Shown here: piece by piece, positions 9,388 to 17,698 of the stretch
Layout: every line of letters begins with the position of its first letter
Numbering within the stretch: the first letter of the stretch is position 1
DNA from: a virus
Virus record (IMG/VR): IMGVR_UViG_3300010373_000009
Span: 1-63,032 of that record
Length of the DNA stretch: 63,032 nucleotides
Direction: 5' to 3' (one strand)
Program-made: the position numbers and the translations under genes
Notes under the pieces: model-generated
The model's database searches: none
What the model was told of the DNA's origin: nothing
What the model saw: only the letters and a program-made list of their open reading frames with translations

Positions 9388-11631
9388 TTAATTCCCCACC
9401 GCAATCCACTGCCAGGTAACGGTTGGATCGAAATTCGAATCCGGATCGAGCTTATCACCATTATAGTGAAATCCCGTCTTCGTTACACTAGATACGCGAG
9501 GCACCCAGCTATTATTACCACCCCCGCCGTAAGAAATGGTCACCGCTGTGCAGTTATTCGGAAAGGCGGGAGAGAAGTTAATTGACCCCGAAGCCGAAGC
9601 CGCCGCCGAGAACGTGCCTCCCATCACGATACCGGATGATCCGGAGATCGCCGCGAGCACGTAGGCTGTCGTAGCAATCTGGGTAGTATCCGTGCCCGGG
9701 GCGGCGGTCGGCGCGGTCGGAGTGCCCGTTAGTGCAGCGTCGGTAAGGATGGCCCCCGCATACTGCGTGACCGCCCCCGCAGGCACCTGCGCGGCAGTGA
9801 CCGACCCTGCGAGAGCCGATAGAGTAAGCTGTGCTTCGAAGTTGGCCAGGGATATTTTCTGGAGTTTACCATCGAGAGCGTTATCTTCAACGAACACGGA
9901 CCCGATTGTCGGATTCGTCTGCCCACCCGTCTGCAAGAACGCGCCATTTATTAGTCCATTTAAGTCGATCGAGAGGCGCGTAGCGTTAGCCGTCTCATCG
10001 AAGATGTCGAAGACGCCAGCACCGGCCGCGCCCGATCCGATGCGCCAGACTCGATTACCCGCCTCCGCTCCTTGCAATGCAAGCTCACCAGCCCCCGCAA
10101 GAGCTTGGATTGAGAGACCTACCTGGCTCGTCGGCGAGAGGTCGAGTAGCGAAGCACCGCCGAGCACCATCGTCAGATTGCCATTCGTCCCGAACTTTAG
10201 CGCGGCATTCGCCCTATTTAGGACGTTACCCGTGTTATCCGCGCCATTCTGGAAAATCGAAAGGTCATTCGTACCGGCCGTTCCGTTATTGCCGGTCAAG
10301 GAAAGGAGCGCTACTCCACTCGCTGCGGTCGAAAGGATCTGCAAACCGGGTGATGTCCCTGTCATACTGCTAGCAGAGACGATGCGCTCACCGATGCCGT
10401 TTAGTAACTGGTTGATCGTAACTCCTGGGTTCGTATCCCCCGGAGCATTGATCACCACGTGTCCACCGCCGTCTACGGTTAGGCGCTGCACACCGTCCGT
10501 CGAGAGTCCCATTTGATCTTCTGCGACCTTATAGAAGCCCGTATCGGGGTCGGATGAGAAGGCGATCGACGGAGCCGCCGCGGTTCCATCGGAGAAACCA
10601 GTTGCGCCGAATGTAACCGCCGTATAGACCTCTACCCCATCACAGAAGAGGATGTTCCGCGCTGATTGGTTAATAAGCGGTCCTGTATTGCCTGCGGTCG
10701 CGACCGAGAGGGAGAAGATTCCGGTAGTTTCGTTATCTACCCAATACTGCTGGATGGTGTTCGGGACGATTACGGTCACGTTACCGGCGAGCGCACCGGT
10801 AAACCGATAGGCAATGCGATTTAGCTCTACACCGGAGAGGACATAGTTTCCCGTCTTTCCTCCGAGGTTAATCTGAATGAAGTCGAAGATCGAATTTAGC
10901 TGTTGTCCGAAACCGACCGTAACCCAGTTCTGTCCATCGGTCATGACGATCGCCGAATCATCCGGCGCAAACGTCTTCGAGGTGTTATTATCAATCGTAC
11001 TCGGTGCGGTCGGATCGAGCGTCAGTAACCCCGTACCTCCGTTCTTAATCAGCACGTAGAAGCCGGCACCGACTGCGGACGCGGACGGCAGCGTAAACGT
11101 ACCGACACCCGAGGTCCAAACGACGACGGAGGCCCGATCGGATGCCTGAATATCGTAGTCCGCATTCTGGTCGTTTATTAGGTACTGACCATTTAAGGTC
11201 GTCGTGATTGCCTTTAACCCGTAGCCTGCGAGAGAGGCCGCGTTCGCCGAGGAAACCCCGACTCCGTACTGGAAGGTTCTCCACGTACCTGCGAGCGTCG
11301 AGTTATCCGCTAGGTAAATCTGCCAGACCTGCCCCGGAGCGAGAGTAACGATCAGATTACCAACAGCATCGAGAATCGAGAACGAGAAGGCACCGATGTT
11401 ATTAAATAGTGCCGTATATCCGGTCGAGGTCGATCGGGCATCGGAGAGCTGTACCGTTAGACTCCCCTGAGAGGGCAGAACTTCAACGATATCAGCGACA
11501 ATGTTATTGCCTCCCGGGCTCTGCTCCGTAGGCCAGCTAAGGGTGACATTCTCGTTCAGTGCGAGTGAAACGAACGTCGCATTGGACGGATAGATTAGTG
11601 TCCCGCCAAAGGTCTCGTTAAATTGCGTCAC
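9388..11631 (-). CDS. Tail fibre protein
   Basis: 747 residues. It has a beta-rich, Gly/Thr/Asn-rich body with virtually no Cys or Lys, and the collar phrase PTAPTAAPGTDTTQIATTAY that marks many phage tail fibres, near residue 650. The C-terminal segment (INFSPAFPNNCTAVTISYGG to WQWIAVGN) resembles the receptor-binding tip found at the end of gp53-like fibres. The start overlaps the adaptor stop (ATGA). It is the best candidate for the main host-recognition fibre. Confidence 0.85.
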   Translation of the reverse strand: MTQFNETFGGTLIYPSNATFVSLALNENVTLSWPTEQSPGGNNIVADIVEVLPSQGSLTVQLSDARSTSTGYTALFNNIGAFSFSILDAVGNLIVTLAPGQVWQIYLADNSTLAGTWRTFQYGVGVSSANAASLAGYGLKAITTTLNGQYLINDQNADYDIQASDRASVVVWTSGVGTFTLPSASAVGAGFYVLIKNGGTGLLTLDPTAPSTIDNNTSKTFAPDDSAIVMTDGQNWVTVGFGQQLNSIFDFIQINLGGKTGNYVLSGVELNRIAYRFTGALAGNVTVIVPNTIQQYWVDNETTGIFSLSVATAGNTGPLINQSARNILFCDGVEVYTAVTFGATGFSDGTAAAPSIAFSSDPDTGFYKVAEDQMGLSTDGVQRLTVDGGGHVVINAPGDTNPGVTINQLLNGIGERIVSASSMTGTSPGLQILSTAASGVALLSLTGNNGTAGTNDLSIFQNGADNTGNVLNRANAALKFGTNGNLTMVLGGASLLDLSPTSQVGLSIQALAGAGELALQGAEAGNRVWRIGSGAAGAGVFDIFDETANATRLSIDLNGLINGAFLQTGGQTNPTIGSVFVEDNALDGKLQKISLANFEAQLTLSALAGSVTAAQVPAGAVTQYAGAILTDAALTGTPTAPTAAPGTDTTQIATTAYVLAAISGSSGIVMGGTFSAAASASGSINFSPAFPNNCTAVTISYGGGGNNSWVPRVSSVTKTGFHYNGDKLDPDSNFDPTVTWQWIAVGN

Positions 11632-12347
11632 GGTTCGTTCCTTACGGCGGCGCGATCGGCCGCACGCTGCAAGTCCTCGGTATTAGTCGCACTAAGCTCA
11701 TCCTGATAATATTGCTGCCAGGTCTGGATGCGTTCATCGTTTTTTAGGAATGGTGTTGCTTCGAGCAGCGCTCTGTAGAGAAGAAGGTTCGGCGCGAACT
11801 GGGTTAGCCAATTCGTCTGGTTAGTGTTATCGAGGAGCGCCGGTAGCTGATAGTAGTTAATCTGCCACGGGTACGGGAGGTCCGGAGTCGGTACGATCAA
11901 CCAATGCAGATAGTCATAGTCCGCGTAGAACTTCGGTGCCCCGGTCAAAGTCAGATCGGGCCAGTAGATCTGGCAGTATTCGAGAGAGCGCGGGAGCATA
12001 GTTGTCCGGAACTCGCCACCGGTCGGCGCAATAACGAGCAACGTGCCGTCCTCGGTTGTTAGATTATTGCGTCGCTCCGTCGCCAGATTGGTAGCGTCAG
12101 AAGCATAACTCATCGACGTTGTCTGACGCCACCGATCTGGTTTCGGGTAGACGGCGAGACTTCCCTGCATCTGCGAGATCACTGATACCAGAAAGCCCTG
12201 GATTTTTAGGCGACGCGCGATAGCACGCTCCGCCAGATTAATCAGAGTCGGCAGGTTCTGGTTTACGATCACATCGGACTTCGTACCCCGTTCCAAGTAC
12301 GATTGAAGCAGAGTTTGCAGGGAGGTAAATGTCATCGCCGCCGGCAT
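11628..12347 (-). CDS. Head-tail adaptor / tail tubular protein A-like
   Basis: 239 residues. The N-terminus (TFTSLQTLLQSYLERG, then VNQNLPTLINLAERAIARRL) and the later block (GAPKFYADYDYLHWLIVPTP and YYQLPALLDNTNQTNWL) match the pattern of podoviral adaptor proteins that sit between portal and tail (T7 gp11-like). It starts at ATG 12347, preceded by a GGAGG site 9 nt upstream. It overlaps the fibre gene, consistent with coordinated tail assembly. Confidence 0.8.
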   Translation of the reverse strand: MPAAMTFTSLQTLLQSYLERGTKSDVIVNQNLPTLINLAERAIARRLKIQGFLVSVISQMQGSLAVYPKPDRWRQTTSMSYASDATNLATERRNNLTTEDGTLLVIAPTGGEFRTTMLPRSLEYCQIYWPDLTLTGAPKFYADYDYLHWLIVPTPDLPYPWQINYYQLPALLDNTNQTNWLTQFAPNLLLYRALLEATPFLKNDERIQTWQQYYQDELSATNTEDLQRAADRAAVRNEP

Positions 12348-12351
12348 AGCC

Positions 12352-12579
12352 TTACTCCTCCGTTGCCTCTGCCGTTCCCCCGGGCGGATCGGCGGAAGGG
12401 GTACCTACTTCCTCCAGACTCGACTTCGGAGGCCGCGTCGGCTGAATGCGTGCCGCGTTCTCCTCTCTCTGGAGCGCTGCGAGTAACTGAGATAACTGAG
12501 CTATCTCGTTCCCCTTGTAAGTGATTCGATCGCTAAGGAGCAACGCTCGAATCCCAGCGATCTCGACCTGACTAAGCAT
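12352..12579 (-). CDS. Small hypothetical protein
   Basis: 75 residues. A helical N-terminus (VEIAGIRALLLSDRITYKGNE) is followed by a Pro/Glu-rich tail. The start overlaps the preceding peptidase gene by 8 nt. Helical N-half plus disordered acidic tail fits a small chaperone or regulator of a neighbour, but nothing specific is recognised. Confidence 0.65.
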   Translation of the reverse strand: MLSQVEIAGIRALLLSDRITYKGNEIAQLSQLLAALQREENAARIQPTRPPKSSLEEVGTPSADPPGGTAEATEE

Positions 12580-13078
12580 TTCGGATGGTCACCTTTGCGC
12601 CGAGGGCCGAAAGCACGACTAAGAGAGTATTCGGCGTAACCTGTTGGGGGGGCACGATCAACTTCGGGATGCGCTTGACTTCTTCGAGCGCCCCAGTTTG
12701 GAGTGCCGAGCAAATCCAGTAGCCATCTGTATGATCGGCCTTCCCCGTTAGGAAACCAAGAATCGCCGCCTTATCGTACTTCTGCCCGATTTGAGAGATA
12801 AGCCAGCCCTGCCAGAGACTAAACTCTATCGACGTACAGGCTAGCTCAACGATCGCCCGCCGCTTCCAGCGTTCGTACTCCGGAGGCCGGATCTGGACTC
12901 CGGCGGGCTTACCCCCTACGACGTCATTGCGGGCGCCGAGGAGGGAGCCATTAGGCAGCAGTGCATCAACATGCGAGTAGCCGCCATAGCCTTCCCCGTA
13001 CCAGGCAATCGCCTCGGAGAAGAGGTCATCTCCCAGGACGAATTGCCACCGCATGCGGGCCAACAAAGGCGCGTTCAT
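12572..13078 (-). CDS. Permuted NlpC/P60-like (YiiX-type) cysteine peptidase or amidase
   Basis: 168 residues. The order His (GGYSHVDALLPNGSLLGAR, about residue 36) then Cys (GYWICSALQTGAL, about residue 130) is that of circularly permuted papain-fold proteins such as YiiX/YaeF, where His precedes Cys. Such enzymes cut peptide or lipid amides. It lies among tail and lysis genes, so it may be a tail-associated cell-wall enzyme or a lysis helper. The assignment rests on motif order and needs a profile search. Confidence 0.6.
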   Translation of the reverse strand: MNAPLLARMRWQFVLGDDLFSEAIAWYGEGYGGYSHVDALLPNGSLLGARNDVVGGKPAGVQIRPPEYERWKRRAIVELACTSIEFSLWQGWLISQIGQKYDKAAILGFLTGKADHTDGYWICSALQTGALEEVKRIPKLIVPPQQVTPNTLLVVLSALGAKVTIRNA

Positions 13079-13434
13079 TTCGCCGCCCGTCCTGCGAGGA
13101 AGCTACCTACACTCGGCTTCGCCGCTGTGGCAGGAGCAGGCGCCGGGGCGGGAGCCGCCTGATTTACAGCCTGCTGCTGGTTCTGCTGATTGGCGACTTC
13201 CTGGGCAGCAACCGCGAGATCCGCCGCGATGCTCTTTAGCACATCCTGACCGATCTTCGCCTGGGCCGCAATCGCTTCGCTAAGGAAGAGATTACCCTGT
13301 GCAACGAAATTCGCGGTCGTAGGGTTCAGTGCGACGTTATTGAACATGGCCGCGAGTGGAGGTAACAGTGCCTGCTCCTCCTCGGACTTGACCGCCGCGA
13401 GAAGGCCGGAGAAAACGGAAGAAAGAATACTCAT
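13075..13434 (-). CDS. Hypothetical protein with Ala/Pro linker
   Basis: 119 residues. A helical N-terminal two-thirds is followed by a low-complexity APAPAPATAA linker and a short C-terminal KPSVGSFLAG segment. ATGA overlaps on both sides place it in the lysis/tail operon. No function is recognised. Confidence 0.65.
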   Translation of the reverse strand: MSILSSVFSGLLAAVKSEEEQALLPPLAAMFNNVALNPTTANFVAQGNLFLSEAIAAQAKIGQDVLKSIAADLAVAAQEVANQQNQQQAVNQAAPAPAPAPATAAKPSVGSFLAGRAAK

Positions 13435-13625
13435 TGCTTGACTCCTGGGTTGACGTTTGGGAAAAAACTCTGGTGCGCCGCAGTCGCGATAATGCTCGCG
13501 ATGGTAACGGCGGTAGTCGTGTGCGGAGAGAGCCCATCCACCCCGTTTAGCATCTGGGCAGCGACGGTCACGAAGGTAAAGAAACGGTCACCGTTCTGCG
13601 CAAACCATTTAAGGAACGTACTCAT
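13431..13625 (-). CDS. Small membrane protein, holin candidate
   Basis: 64 residues with a hydrophobic stretch TTAVTIASIIATAA (about 37-50) and a weaker one near FFTFVTVAAQML (15-26). It sits directly upstream of the M15 peptidase in the direction of transcription order of the lysis cluster and overlaps it, which is the usual place for a holin. Short length and two hydrophobic segments fit, but holins are too variable to be certain. Confidence 0.55.
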   Translation of the reverse strand: MSTFLKWFAQNGDRFFTFVTVAAQMLNGVDGLSPHTTTAVTIASIIATAAHQSFFPNVNPGVKQ

Positions 13626-13975
13626 TTGTGGACTCCATCCGGAGTAATCGAGTAGTGATCGAGATCGACGAGGCCGTGGAAGTCGCCCCCCCAGCAGTAG
13701 TTCGGACCGAGACCCTTCCAGAACTCGCCGAGGACGCGGTACGGTTCCGTATCGGTCTGGTAAACCTCCTCCTTAAACAGGTTCAGGTCGATGGCCAGGC
13801 GCTCCTCGTGCAGCGAGTGAACGACTCCCGAGCCGTGGGCGGCATTCCACTTTGCCTGCTCCTCGGTCCTCCATGCCTCGCCGAGCGTTACACCGAAGCC
13901 CTGAGACTTGGCGAACTGGAGTAGCTTCGCGACACTCTGCGCAAACTCTTGCTGAAGGTCGAGTAGATGGCTCAT
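13622..13975 (-). CDS. Endolysin: M15-family peptidase (VanY/L-Ala-D-Glu type)
   Basis: 117 residues. Zinc-ligand motifs are visible: S-L-H-E-E-R-L-A-I-D-L-N (SxHxxxxAxD, about residues 53-64) and the C-terminal WGGDFHGLVDLDHY with the final His ligand. Single-domain M15 peptidases of this length act as endolysins in phages such as T5, cutting the peptidoglycan stem peptide. No signal peptide is present, so it would need the neighbouring membrane proteins for access. Confidence 0.85.
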   Translation of the reverse strand: MSHLLDLQQEFAQSVAKLLQFAKSQGFGVTLGEAWRTEEQAKWNAAHGSGVVHSLHEERLAIDLNLFKEEVYQTDTEPYRVLGEFWKGLGPNYCWGGDFHGLVDLDHYSITPDGVHK

Positions 13976-14169
13976 GGTCTTGCTCGTGCTCTCCGAAGGT
14001 CACGGATATCTGATTTGATCTCGGCAAATTCTCTTTCGTCGTCCTCTTTATGCTCGCGGCACCACTGCTTTACCCACTTCATATCGACTTTGACGGTAAC
14101 GATAGTAACGACGAAGCCGAGCAGTGTAACCGCAAGCTCTATCCAGTCATGAAGATCCAATGTGTCCAC
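13972..14169 (-). CDS. Single-TM protein with charged coiled coil (holin or i-spanin candidate)
   Basis: 65 residues. A hydrophobic segment IELAVTLLGFVVTIVTV (about 10-27) is followed by a charged coiled-coil tail (EHKEDDEREFAEIKSDIRDL). This is the shape of either an inner-membrane spanin subunit or a small holin. It overlaps the endolysin start (ATGA), so it is in the lysis unit. Confidence 0.6.
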   Translation of the reverse strand: MDTLDLHDWIELAVTLLGFVVTIVTVKVDMKWVKQWCREHKEDDEREFAEIKSDIRDLRRARARP

Positions 14170-14181
14170 GTGTCCCTCTCG

Positions 14182-14823
14182 TCATTCTAGGATGGCTATG
14201 ACACTAAAGTCACCATTGTCCGAGTGCGCCCACGAGGCACCACTCCACTGGTTGTTGGTAAACTCAATTACTCCCGACCCGAGCATAATGGCCCCCGTTG
14301 CGTAGGGGAGTCCCGCCCCGTTATCGGTGGTAGTGATAGAGGCACCGTAACCGCCCTTCGTAACTAAGGACGAAAGATCCCATAACCACTCCCCGGGACT
14401 AAGGTACGTGAATTGTCCCGCGACGATAGCGGGATCAGAAGCCGCTGAGATAAGGGCCCCTCCACCCGAGACAGTAAACGTCCATGAGTACACTTTCGGG
14501 ACGCTTCCACCTCCGGCTACTCCCCAAGTCCCGTCATCTTTAAGGAACTTACCGGATGGAGCCCCTGGAGCCGGGACCGCCCCGGAGGCGTTCGCCGTAA
14601 AGGTAGAGATCAACGCCGTTAGCTCTGCATCCGTTATGGCTCCGAGTAGGCCGTTGGAATTAACCTGAACTTGACCATTAGCCCCTGCGGCCTTTACGGC
14701 TGCGAGGAGAGCGGAGACAGATACGCGAACCGTAGCATTTCCCTGATCGAGAGGAACCTGTTCGATACCTACGAGAGGCACCGCCGCCGCTGGAAGCTGG
14801 GAAATTTTGGATTGCGTAGTCAT
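14182..14823 (-). CDS. Fibre-like or head-fibre protein (ISQLP-type N-terminus)
   Basis: 213 residues from ATG 14823, whose ATG overlaps the TGA of the upstream gene. An in-frame GTG 15 nt upstream is less likely. Residues 5-40 (SKISQLPAAAVPLVGIEQVP ...) match the N-terminus of the next gene and form a small module common to phage appendage proteins. The C-terminal half is beta-rich with no Cys. Probably an accessory fibre or decoration. Confidence 0.65.
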   Translation of the reverse strand: MTTQSKISQLPAAAVPLVGIEQVPLDQGNATVRVSVSALLAAVKAAGANGQVQVNSNGLLGAITDAELTALISTFTANASGAVPAPGAPSGKFLKDDGTWGVAGGGSVPKVYSWTFTVSGGGALISAASDPAIVAGQFTYLSPGEWLWDLSSLVTKGGYGASITTTDNGAGLPYATGAIMLGSGVIEFTNNQWSGASWAHSDNGDFSVIAILE

Positions 14824-15302
14824 GCGAGCACTATCCACTTAGTTGCAACCGTATCGTAGTAGAGCCAAACTCCCCCTTGGTATCCAATCGCGAGGCCGGC
14901 GGGAGGAGAATGCTGGATAAGAAGCTGATTTGCAGCGGCCGATACAGAATGAGCCGCGCTAATTAATGTCATATCGGCTTCTGCCGTATTTGCATTAATC
15001 AGCAATAGGAATTTCGCTCCCGTAGCAGGGGCCTGGATTCCGTCTAAAGAGAATGCGGTATTAGCCGAATTAACACGCAAGATCGACGCAGCGGCGAGAC
15101 CGGGGGGATTCCAATCACTGGTAAGACCTCCGGGCAACGGAGCTGGCGTAATAAATGCTTGTGGATTAATACCCCCCGTTATGCCTGCAATCGCTGAAAG
15201 CTTTGCCTGAACGGTCTGTCCGTTCTGATCGAGTGGAACTAGCTCGTTTCCGGTCAATACCCCGGCTTGCGGTAACTGTTTGATTGTCGACTGTGACGGC
15301 AT
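14820..15302 (-). CDS. Fibre-like protein, paralogue of the following gene at its N-terminus
   Basis: 160 residues. Its N-terminus (TIKQLPQAGVLTGNELVPLD) is clearly parallel to that of the neighbour encoded at 14182-14823, and the rest is a short beta-rich domain with SPPAGLAIGYQGGVWLYYD near the end. The pair looks like a local duplication of an attachment module carrying different tips. Confidence 0.65.
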   Translation of the reverse strand: MPSQSTIKQLPQAGVLTGNELVPLDQNGQTVQAKLSAIAGITGGINPQAFITPAPLPGGLTSDWNPPGLAAASILRVNSANTAFSLDGIQAPATGAKFLLLINANTAEADMTLISAAHSVSAAANQLLIQHSPPAGLAIGYQGGVWLYYDTVATKWIVLA

Positions 15303-15586
15303 TACGGGTCCTCCGGCCAGACCGGAACGAGATTCGGATTCGGGACGGCCGGCACGTCGATGTTGCGGTCCGGGCGGTTAAAGGGGAGCGCGATCTGCTC
15401 TGTCTCGCGAGCGGGCAGACGGTAGGGGTCGAGTACGTCAATATCGTCCTTGCAGACCATCAGGCCGGGGAAGTTCGGGTCCGGGAACAACTCTTCGAGG
15501 AAGAGCTTATTTCCACATCGACCGCAGACCCCGAGACCATAGGTCGATTTTCCACGAGGATCGAGAAAGACTTTGTTGTGGTGCAT
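15302..15586 (-). CDS. Zinc-ribbon virion-associated small protein
   Basis: 94 residues from ATG 15586 (MHHNKVFLDPRGKST), with GAGGT 4 nt upstream. A longer frame exists, but this start follows the upstream stop by 2 nt. Residues about 22-49 hold CGRCG and then a lone Cys in FPGLMVCKDDID, so three of the four Cys of a zinc ribbon are visible. Small proteins with this CGRCGNKL pattern occur in the head/tail blocks of several phages; the role is unknown. Confidence 0.7.
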   Translation of the reverse strand: MHHNKVFLDPRGKSTYGLGVCGRCGNKLFLEELFPDPNFPGLMVCKDDIDVLDPYRLPARETEQIALPFNRPDRNIDVPAVPNPNLVPVWPEDP

Positions 15587-15588
15587 AG

Positions 15589-16659
15589 CTACCTCGTATA
15601 GCTCCAGAGCCGAGGCCGTATATAGGTCGGCGACGAATCGGTCTCCGATGCCCACGCGGTCTGAAGCTGCCTCTCCGCTTCCATTGCGAGGGTATCCGCG
15701 ATCCCCGGCTGAACCTCAGGGATAACCCGAGCTAGGTGCATTCCGAGCTGATAGATAACCGCGAGCAGCCATCTCTGGGGGACTGCGAGTTGCTGGGTAA
15801 GTAACCCTACGTCCTGGACATACTGCTGCACGTACAGCACGAACTGGTTAAACTGGAACGCTGCGGACGGCGGAGGCCACATCGTCAGTACCGGTTGGTC
15901 TATCTGCTTATCGTACCAGTAGATAACCGGGCGCCCCGGAAGCTGCCACTTATCTGGGAGGTTCGCGTAATCGTCCCGATTGATCTTAGCGAGGGGAATT
16001 TCCTCAGGCAAGTTCTCTTGAACGAACTCGATCACATCGAGGATCGTGTTATCAGCGGCGAGAAGTCGGCAATATTGAGAGCCCGCCTCCGGGATGCCGT
16101 CGATATCGTACCAGAGCCATTGCCCGTCGATCACGTCCTGGTTAGTTATATCGAGGATCGTAGTCCAGGTGTTACCGTCCGCCGAAGTCTGTATTTGGAA
16201 ATCCCACGTTGCGGTGACGTTCGGCAGTATTCCATATATCTGCGCGGCGGTCGGCGATCCGTAATTGATCTCTATGAAACCGCCTGGGTCCGTTTGCGTA
16301 CAGGCGGTTGTTAGATTGCCATCGAACGCGAGGGCGGCATCCCCCTCCGAAGCACTGTAAGTTCCTTGGAGCCGATTCGAGGTCCGCAGGTTCGCGTTTA
16401 GGATATCAACGGTCCCGATCGGCGCCTCGACGTTCTGGACAGCATCGTAGATCGGCAGAATGATCTTCTTTACCGCCCAAAGAGCTATTCCCTTCGAGGC
16501 GAGTGTCGATAACCACAAGTAAAGGAAGTCCTGCGCGATCTCGCTGTATTCGGCAGTGATCTTTTCGGGCGGGAGTCGAGTTAGACCGAAAGCCCGGTCG
16601 ATGACCTTGCGGGTCTCGAAATACGTTTGTCCTACTGTCCCACTAGAGTTGAGTGCCAT
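15589..16659 (-). CDS. Tail/neck protein with inserted discoidin-like domain
   Basis: 356 residues from ATG 16659, which has GGAG 9 nt upstream. Residues about 1-70 and the C-terminal 140 are helical, as in virion connector proteins. Between them is a beta domain resembling an F5/8 type C (discoidin) fold: NRLQGTYSASEGDAALAFDG, then TACTQTDPGGFIEINYG and WDFQIQTSADGNTWTTILD. Such domains often bind carbohydrate. It likely gives the particle a surface-exposed binding function. Confidence 0.65.
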   Translation of the reverse strand: MALNSSGTVGQTYFETRKVIDRAFGLTRLPPEKITAEYSEIAQDFLYLWLSTLASKGIALWAVKKIILPIYDAVQNVEAPIGTVDILNANLRTSNRLQGTYSASEGDAALAFDGNLTTACTQTDPGGFIEINYGSPTAAQIYGILPNVTATWDFQIQTSADGNTWTTILDITNQDVIDGQWLWYDIDGIPEAGSQYCRLLAADNTILDVIEFVQENLPEEIPLAKINRDDYANLPDKWQLPGRPVIYWYDKQIDQPVLTMWPPPSAAFQFNQFVLYVQQYVQDVGLLTQQLAVPQRWLLAVIYQLGMHLARVIPEVQPGIADTLAMEAERQLQTAWASETDSSPTYIRPRLWSYTR

Positions 16660-16749
16660 CGCGAACTGCTCCAGAGAACAGCTCGCAGTCCGCAAGCTCT
16701 GTGGTCGGGTACGGGCCTTGCCGCGCGGATCGTAGCATGCTCCGACCTC

Positions 16750-17685
16750 CTAGCGGGAGCGCATACGACCGCCCCTGGCGGCTAGACCGGGCGGGGGACC
16801 TACCGGGGCCGCTCCCGGGGGCATCGGACCGCCAGGGGCCGGTCCCCGGGGGCCTGCGGCGGCATTCCCGAGGGCCGCGAGCGCTTGCAGGGCGCCCGGT
16901 GGCGGTCCGGACGGCCGGGGCCTATGCCGGGGGGCGGGGTGGTGCTTCCCGTGCCCGCCACGGGCGTAGAGGGCGCCTCCGGCGTTAAAGCGGTTGATTG
17001 TTCCCCCGGTCGCGTAATCCGGCGAGTTCGCCGGGATCGAGGTGTCATCATGGATATGACCTCCCTCGGCATGGTGGAACTTCGTCTTCGCATTGATAGC
17101 GAATACATCCTTCCGCTCGCCCTTGACGTTATGTGTTGCCTTGTCGTGGGCTAACTTCTTCCGAATCGCGCTGACCGGAATCTTCTTTCCCTTCGAAACT
17201 CCCATATCACGGTGGAGGGAACCCTCGTGACCCTTCTTGATATGGATGCCACTCTTCTTGCTGCGACCTCCACTCCGATAGCTCTGGGTCTCGTCCGGGT
17301 CGGACGCCTCGGCCTGCATTTCCATCTTCTTCAGTCCCTTACCCTTCGGAGCCTTTCCCCCGTGGTAGTGATGGTGAACGTGGAAATGCTTCTCCGCCTT
17401 GCCGCCCTTCGAGAAGCCGGGCTTTAAGGGCGAGTGACCGCCCGCTTCCTTAAGCTCTTCGGTCGAAGGTACCTCGCGGTGCTGAAGTGCATTGCCATCA
17501 TCGGTCCGAGCATCCGCATGTTCATCGACTCCGTTAATCCCACGAGGCACTCCGTCACGCGCCTTGCCGCCCTTCGCGAATCGGTTGACGGTGCCTCCGG
17601 TCGCGAAGCCTTGCGGAAACCACTGACTCGGGTGCTTGAACGAGTGACCCGACTGCATCTTCGTAGAGTTACGAAAACCTTTCAT
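16750..17685 (-). CDS. Basic, His/Gly/Pro-rich late protein
   Basis: 311 residues, strongly basic. It carries two copies of the phrase YATGGTINRFNAGGAL / FATGGTVNRFAKGGKA (about 28-43 and 225-240), a His cluster (EKHFHVHHHYHGGK, about 98-111), and a Pro/Gly/Ala-rich C-terminus ending MRSR. The TGGTxNR(F/Y) phrase also appears in the His-rich protein at 25747-26136. It could bind metal or nucleic acid and may be packaged; function unknown. Confidence 0.65.
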   Translation of the reverse strand: MKGFRNSTKMQSGHSFKHPSQWFPQGFATGGTVNRFAKGGKARDGVPRGINGVDEHADARTDDGNALQHREVPSTEELKEAGGHSPLKPGFSKGGKAEKHFHVHHHYHGGKAPKGKGLKKMEMQAEASDPDETQSYRSGGRSKKSGIHIKKGHEGSLHRDMGVSKGKKIPVSAIRKKLAHDKATHNVKGERKDVFAINAKTKFHHAEGGHIHDDTSIPANSPDYATGGTINRFNAGGALYARGGHGKHHPAPRHRPRPSGPPPGALQALAALGNAAAGPRGPAPGGPMPPGAAPVGPPPGLAARGGRMRSR

Positions 17686-17698
17686 TGAATTTCTCCAG

